From positions 1 through 64,000 of the forward strand of contig JAKFFE010000033.1 of the NCBI GenBank assembly GCA_036675345.1: a DNA stretch of 64,000 bases, written 5' to 3'. Below the pieces are notes generated by a model, which saw only the letters and a list, made by a program, of their open reading frames with translations, was not told the origin of the DNA and searched no databases. Each line of letters opens with the position of its first letter. Position 1 is the stretch's first letter. Origin of the DNA: JALYOC01 sp036675345. Lineage in GTDB: Bacteria; Myxococcota; Myxococcia; Myxococcales; Myxococcaceae. Of the stretch, positions 60,054 to 64,000 are shown piece by piece. The translations under genes and the position numbers were made by a program.

Positions 60054-60584
60054 ATGAAAACCCACCTGTTGTTCGCGCTGACCTCACTGGGCCTCGCCTC
60101 TTCCTCCCTGGCCACCGAGCCCGCCGCCAGGCCGCCCAGGGAGGTCCGCAGCCCGGGCAAGCCCCGCGCCGCGGTGACGGTGACCACCGATCTGGCCGGC
60201 GCGGTGTCCGGCAACACCTCCCATCTGGTCCGCGTCGCGGCGGCCCCGCTGGGTGATTGCGCGCAGCTTCTGACCACCGTCCACGGCACCGAGGGGGTGG
60301 AGGTGCTGGACGGAGAGGCCCGCTCCCACGGGGCAGTGGCCTCCGGGGTCCGGGCCGAGCATCCGGTGCGAGCCCGCGTCCCCCCGGGCGTGGCAGGCCG
60401 CCTGGTGGTCAGCACCACCTGTATGTCCGGAGGACAGCGGCTGGCGTCGGTGGAGAGCTTCGTGCTGGCGGCCAAGGGCCCCAGCGGTCAGCTGCCCAAG
60501 CCGAAGCGACACACCCTGGGCGAGGTGACCACCGACGGCGAGGGTCGCCGGGTGCGGGTGATGCAGAGCACCCCGCGCGAGTAG
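60054..60584 (+). CDS. exported protein of unknown function
   Basis: A 176-residue protein from ATG 60054, with AGGA eight bases before it. A GTG at 60039 overlapping the upstream stop is an alternative. The signal peptide is KTHLLFALTSLGLASSSLATEP. The mature part is beta-rich (AAVTVTTDLAGAVSGNTSHLVRVAAAPLGDCAQLLTTVHG...RLVVSTTCMSGGQRLASVESFVL), with two Cys that could pair. The Arg/Lys/Pro-rich tail ends GEGRRVRVMQSTPRE. It immediately follows the HExxH lipoprotein and may be its partner or substrate; no domain is recognised. Confidence 0.75.
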   Translation: MKTHLLFALTSLGLASSSLATEPAARPPREVRSPGKPRAAVTVTTDLAGAVSGNTSHLVRVAAAPLGDCAQLLTTVHGTEGVEVLDGEARSHGAVASGVRAEHPVRARVPPGVAGRLVVSTTCMSGGQRLASVESFVLAAKGPSGQLPKPKRHTLGEVTTDGEGRRVRVMQSTPRE

Positions 60585-60639
60585 CCAGGCGGGTCCACTT
60601 CGCCCGCGCCGGTGCGGCGCGAGCAGGTGGCCTCCCGGA

Positions 60640-62166
60640 TCACGCCGCTTGAGGGGTATACGGCCAGTGGGGCAGCTTCCCCTGGCCGGCCTCGGCGGTG
60701 AGGTAGTCGGCGGCGATGTTCGCGCTCTCCAGGATGGTGAGCAGCCCGCTGCCGGGGTGGGTCCCTCCGCCCACCCAGTACAGCCCGGAGACCTGCTTGG
60801 ACTTCACCTGGGGACGCAGCGGACCCAGCTGGGTCCAGTTGTGGCTGAGGTTGAAGACCGCGCCCCGGAACACGTTGAAGTCGTCCCGCCAGGTCTGCGC
60901 GGTGAACGCCCGCTGGGCCCGGATGTGCGGCTGGACCCCGTGCAGGCCCACCTTCTCCAGCCACCCGGGGATCTTCGCGGTCAGCGTCTGTTCGGTCTGC
61001 TTCCAGTCCACCGCCCGGCCGGTGTTGGGGGTGGGCACCAGCACATAGAGCGAGGAGTGGCCTTCCGGCACTCCGGAGGGATCGGTGGGGGTGGGATTGC
61101 AGACGTAGAAGGGCGGATCCTCCAGGTCCACCTGGTGGTCCTCCAGCGCGGCGGCGTCGGTGCGGCGGACGGCCTCGGAGAGGTGGATCAGGTGGTGGGG
61201 CAGCTGGTCGTAGCGGGTGTCCAGGCCCAGGTAGAGCATGAAGGTGCTGCAGCTGTACTGGGCCTTCTCCAGCGCCGAATCGGAGAGCCGGGTGCCCTCC
61301 CGGACCTGGGGGGCGATCAATCGGGTGGCGGCATAGGGCAGGTCCGCGTTGATCACCACCGCGTCCGCGGTCAGCCGCTCGCCGCTCTCCAGCACCACCC
61401 CGGTGGCCCGGCCGTTCTCCACCAGCACCTGGGTCACTGGCGCCTGGTAGCGGAAGGTCGCGCCCAGATCCTGCGCGCAGCGGGCCATCCCCTGGGCCAG
61501 CGCCCGGAAGCCGCCCCGCACGTGCCACACCCCGAACTCCACCTCCAGGTAGGGGATGACGCTGAACACGCTGGAGCAGGTGGTGGGGTGCAGCCCCAGG
61601 TACTTGGACGGGTAGCTGAAGGCGTAGGTCACCCGGTCGTCGTGGAAGAACGAGTCCAGGTGCTTGTAGAGCGACTGCCAGGGTTTGAAGCGCAGCGTGT
61701 CCAGCAGCCGCCACGGCGCGTAGTAGCCCAGCGAGTCGGCGCGGGTGCAGATGAACTTCTCGTAGGCGATCGGGTACTTCGCCTTCGACTCCGCCAGCCA
61801 GGCGTCGTAGGCCGCCGGCAGCTTGGGGTCCAGCCGCGCCAGCTCCGCCTTCATCCGGACCGGGTCCGCCGAGGTGTCCAGGTGGGTGCCATCCCAGAAG
61901 TGGATCCGGGTGTTCGGCTCCAGGCGCACCAGCGTCGCGTAGTCCTCCAGCCGCTTGCCCGCGCGCTCGAACACGCTCTGCAGGACCTGGGGGAGCTGGA
62001 GGATGGTGGGGCCGGTGTCCACCTGGTAGTCGCCCATCGTCAGGCCGCGCATCCGGCCGCCGGGGATCGGCTCCTTCTCCACCACCGTCACCTCGAAGCC
62101 CTGGCCGGCGAGGTTGATCGCCGAGGCCAGCCCGCCCGGCCCGGCGCCAATCACCAACACCTTCAT
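60640..62166 (-). CDS. crtI: CrtI-family carotenoid desaturase
   Basis: A 508-residue flavoprotein. The dinucleotide-binding motif VLVIGAGPGGLASAINLAGQGFEVTVVEKEPIPGGRMRG opens the protein, followed by the CrtI-type VDTGPTILQLPQVLQSVFE. The C-terminal signature LYWVGGGTHPGSGLLTILESANIAADYL is diagnostic of phytoene desaturases and related enzymes. It introduces double bonds in the carotenoid chain at the membrane surface. The ATG overlaps the stop of the CarH-like regulator, so both are expressed from an upstream promoter outside the window. Confidence 0.95.
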   Translation of the reverse strand: MKVLVIGAGPGGLASAINLAGQGFEVTVVEKEPIPGGRMRGLTMGDYQVDTGPTILQLPQVLQSVFERAGKRLEDYATLVRLEPNTRIHFWDGTHLDTSADPVRMKAELARLDPKLPAAYDAWLAESKAKYPIAYEKFICTRADSLGYYAPWRLLDTLRFKPWQSLYKHLDSFFHDDRVTYAFSYPSKYLGLHPTTCSSVFSVIPYLEVEFGVWHVRGGFRALAQGMARCAQDLGATFRYQAPVTQVLVENGRATGVVLESGERLTADAVVINADLPYAATRLIAPQVREGTRLSDSALEKAQYSCSTFMLYLGLDTRYDQLPHHLIHLSEAVRRTDAAALEDHQVDLEDPPFYVCNPTPTDPSGVPEGHSSLYVLVPTPNTGRAVDWKQTEQTLTAKIPGWLEKVGLHGVQPHIRAQRAFTAQTWRDDFNVFRGAVFNLSHNWTQLGPLRPQVKSKQVSGLYWVGGGTHPGSGLLTILESANIAADYLTAEAGQGKLPHWPYTPQAA

Positions 62167-63056
62167 GACGACTCCTGGATCCAGGGGATCACGTCTGCGA
62201 ACTGCTGGAGGACCTGGAAGCCCAGCCGGGTGGCCAGCTCCCGGTGGGGGGTGATCCCCGCGCCGCCCAGCACGGTGCGGGTGCCCCGGGGCAGCGCCGC
62301 GCCCAGGGCCTCCAGGAAGGGGCGGACCCGGAGGCTGTTCACCACCGAGATCGCCACCAGGTCCGGCCGGAGGGTCTCCACCACCTGGGCCAGGTGCTCC
62401 ACCGGGGTGCGCGCGCCCAGGAAGGTCACCCGCCAGCCGGCGTGACGGAAGTGCAGCGCCGCCCCCAGCAGCCCCAGCTCGTGCTCCTCGTCGGGAGGAG
62501 AGGCGCAGACCACGTGCCGCTCTCCCCGATGGGGAGCGCTGGCCAGCAGCACGTTCATCCGCTGACGCGCCGCCTGGCTGACCAGGTGCTCCTGGGCCAC
62601 GGTGAGGGTGCCCGCATGCCAGCGATCGCCGACTTCGCGCAGCAGCGGCGAGAGCAGCGCGTCGAAGAACACCTCCGCCGGAAGCTTCCCGCTGGCCTCC
62701 TCCAGCACCGCCTGGATCGCGGGCTGATCCAACCGGGCCGCCGCCTTGAGCACCGCCTGGTGCCAGGCCTCCAGCTCCTCTGGTTCGGGGGCGCGGGGCG
62801 GGGTGCGGGCACCGGCGCGGACCTCGCGCTTGATCGACGGCAGTTGCTGCACCGCCTGGGCGATCGCCACCCCCTCTTCGGTGAGCTGCTTGAGGCGCTT
62901 GAGCACCTCGATGTCCGCGTCGCTGTAGGTGCGGTAGCCGCCGGGCGTGCGCTTGGGGTTGAGCACCCCGTAGCGGCGCTCCCAGGCGCGAATCAGCGGT
63001 TCGCTGACCCCGGAGAGCTGCGACGCCATCTGGATCCGGTACACCGCGTCGCTCAC
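62163..63056 (-). CDS. carH: CarH/LitR-type B12-dependent photoreceptor regulator
   Basis: A 297-residue MerR-family regulator. The DNA-binding domain has RIQMASQLSGVSEPLIRAWERRYGVLNPKRTPGGYRTYSDADIEVL. The B12-cap helices hold W146-H147 and E156-H157 in RWHAGTLTVAQEHLVS. The B12-binding fold holds His192 in PPDEEHELGLLGAALHFRHAG. All five positions match those used for adenosylcobalamin binding and light sensing in CarH. In myxobacteria CarA and CarH repress carotenoid genes in the dark. GTG 63056 overlaps the acyltransferase stop. Confidence 0.93.
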   Translation of the reverse strand: MSDAVYRIQMASQLSGVSEPLIRAWERRYGVLNPKRTPGGYRTYSDADIEVLKRLKQLTEEGVAIAQAVQQLPSIKREVRAGARTPPRAPEPEELEAWHQAVLKAAARLDQPAIQAVLEEASGKLPAEVFFDALLSPLLREVGDRWHAGTLTVAQEHLVSQAARQRMNVLLASAPHRGERHVVCASPPDEEHELGLLGAALHFRHAGWRVTFLGARTPVEHLAQVVETLRPDLVAISVVNSLRVRPFLEALGAALPRGTRTVLGGAGITPHRELATRLGFQVLQQFADVIPWIQESS

Positions 63057-63727
63057 GACAGCCCCCGGACCGCGTCCCAGCGCTGGGCCACCGAGCGCCG
63101 TCCCGGCAACAGCGGCACCCGCCCCTGGGGAGAGGAGACCTCCCGCTGCCGGTCCACCAGCGCGTCCAGCCGCCGGGACATCTCCTCCAGCGGCGCGGGC
63201 GGGTGCGGCTCGCCCACCCCGATCAACACATCCGGGTACTCGTGTTCGAAGAAGGCCAGCCGGAAGGCCACCGGGACACAGCGCACCCCGGCCAGCCGGG
63301 CCAGCACCTCCACCCCCCGCTCCAGCCGCAGCGGCGGCGCGGCGTTGGGTTCGATCTGCCCCTGGGGGAAGACAAACAAGATGGAGCCGGGGCGGCGGAG
63401 GACCCGCCGCGCGTGGCGCAGCGACTCCAGGGAGGAGGCGGCCTCGTGGCGCCGGATGGAGAAGGCGCCCAGACGGGCCAGGAAGCGGTAGCGGCTCAAG
63501 TTGTGCTCTTCCATCATCGCATACGGGTCGCGGCCCGCCCGGGTGGCCAGCACGTGGGCGATGAACCCATCCCAGAAGCTGGAGTGGTTCGTATACGCCA
63601 GCAAACCCTCCTCGCCCCGGGGGAGTTGTCCCTCCAGCCACACCCCGCGGAAGGCCTGGCCCACCTTCCAGTGGACGTAGCGTCCCAGCAGCCAGGTGCG
63701 CAGCGGCCGCTTGGCGTCGGGGATCAC
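63053..63727 (-). CDS. PlsC-type acyltransferase
   Basis: A 224-residue enzyme with the acyltransferase motif NHSSFWDGF (His and Asp of the HX4D site), then the second motif FVFPQGQIEPN and a later RCVPVAFRL. It should transfer an acyl chain to a hydroxyl, for instance on a lipid or on a glycosylated carotenoid. In its position before carH and crtI, a role in carotenoid esterification is likely but not shown. GTG 63727 overlaps the stop of the upstream gene at the right edge. Confidence 0.88.
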   Translation of the reverse strand: MIPDAKRPLRTWLLGRYVHWKVGQAFRGVWLEGQLPRGEEGLLAYTNHSSFWDGFIAHVLATRAGRDPYAMMEEHNLSRYRFLARLGAFSIRRHEAASSLESLRHARRVLRRPGSILFVFPQGQIEPNAAPPLRLERGVEVLARLAGVRCVPVAFRLAFFEHEYPDVLIGVGEPHPPAPLEEMSRRLDALVDRQREVSSPQGRVPLLPGRRSVAQRWDAVRGLS

Positions 63728-64000
63728 CGCGCCACCCCCAGCCGTCCCTCGGCGCCCACCACCAGCGGACGCCCGCGCCACACCACCCGCGAGCCCTTCA
63801 CCAGCGCCCGGGTCCAGCACCACAGCAACAGCGACTCCGCTCCCAGCCAGCCCAGGAACGCGCCCGGGCGCCGCTCCAGCACCGAGGCCAGGGTGCTCCG
63901 CAGCACCACCAGCGCCGCGGCCCCCGCGCCCATCGCCGCCGAACCCTCCACCGCGGCCCCCAGCAGCAGCAGCGGGGTGCAGGCGAACAGCAGCGGCACG
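63724..64000 (-). CDS. membrane protein fragment, possible glycosyltransferase C-terminus
   Basis: The gene runs off the right edge, so only the C-terminal ~92 residues are seen. It has three hydrophobic segments (LLFACTPLLLLGAAVEG, AAMGAGAAALVVLR and FLGWLGAESLLLWCWTRAL), then VKGSRVVWRGRPLVV. The last motif, with WRGR after membrane helices, resembles the end of membrane glycosyltransferases found in carotenoid clusters (CruC-like). The assignment needs the N-terminal half. It overlaps the acyltransferase start by GTGA. Confidence 0.7.
   Translation of the reverse strand, partial: VPLLFACTPLLLLGAAVEGSAAMGAGAAALVVLRSTLASVLERRPGAFLGWLGAESLLLWCWTRALVKGSRVVWRGRPLVVGAEGRLGVAR

Overview
This looks like a piece of a myxobacterial (Myxococcota) chromosome. 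I infer this from a very high GC content, dense gene packing with many ATGA or GTGA stop/start overlaps, numerous lipoproteins and exported barrel-like proteins, an Oar-like TonB-dependent receptor, small DUF5985-like membrane proteins, tandem cysteine repeats typical of myxobacterial surface proteins, and a CarH-type B12 photoreceptor beside a carotenoid desaturase. No rRNA, tRNA, insertion sequence, prophage or CRISPR array was recognised. The window carries only three of the ATP synthase genes, and they lie in two places (atpG near 13 kb, atpD and atpC near 52-54 kb).

Layout. 0-2.7 kb (minus): exported protein, GH1 glycosidase and coiled-coil lipoprotein in one overlapping operon. 2.7-3.7 kb (plus): a helix-turn-helix-like protein, probably CTG-started, and two small membrane proteins. 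3.7-12.5 kb (mostly minus): MATE transporter, DUF4139 protein, a SUKH-like protein with a histone H1-like repeat tail (plus), an acidic protein, a clostripain-family lipoprotein with a partner lipoprotein, and a SanA/YdcF-like protein. 12.7-14.5 kb: atpG and a CorA-type transporter. 14.5-18.8 kb (minus): a sensor kinase, then heme oxygenase, a B12-binding-domain protein, an all-helical protein with an internal duplication, and a ferredoxin-dependent bilin reductase. This compact bilin-making operon is the most striking system in the window. 18.9-21.3 kb: an unknown 421-residue protein and an M43-type metalloprotease. 21.5-28 kb (plus): ECF sigma factor, zinc-finger anti-sigma factor, secreted caspase-like protein, TonB-dependent receptor with a TonB-C-like N-terminus, and a lipoprotein.

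28.1-32.4 kb (minus): a metal (probably zinc) acquisition island with a periplasmic solute-binding protein, an outer-membrane protein and His-containing lipoproteins. 32.5-37.5 kb: small exported proteins, an NhaR-like LysR regulator with palindromes upstream, and a large kelch/cysteine-repeat/Ig surface lipoprotein. 37.5-45.7 kb: a complete reductive pyrimidine degradation pathway on two divergent arms. PreTA makes dihydropyrimidines, dihydropyrimidinase and beta-ureidopropionase release beta-amino acids, and an aminotransferase and a CoA-acylating semialdehyde dehydrogenase deliver acetyl- or propionyl-CoA. 45.8-51.5 kb: Oar-like receptor, 5'-nucleotidase-family lipoprotein and a small exported membrane protein. 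52.1-54.8 kb: atpD, an exported protein, atpC and a cysteine-less thioredoxin-fold-like protein. 54.8-60.6 kb: hybrid histidine kinase, FHA protein, HExxH lipoprotein and an exported protein. 60.6-64 kb (minus): a membrane-protein fragment at the edge, acyltransferase, CarH-like regulator and CrtI-type desaturase, consistent with light/B12-controlled carotenoid synthesis.

All calls rest on reading the translations and bases by eye. No alignment, structure prediction or database search was run.
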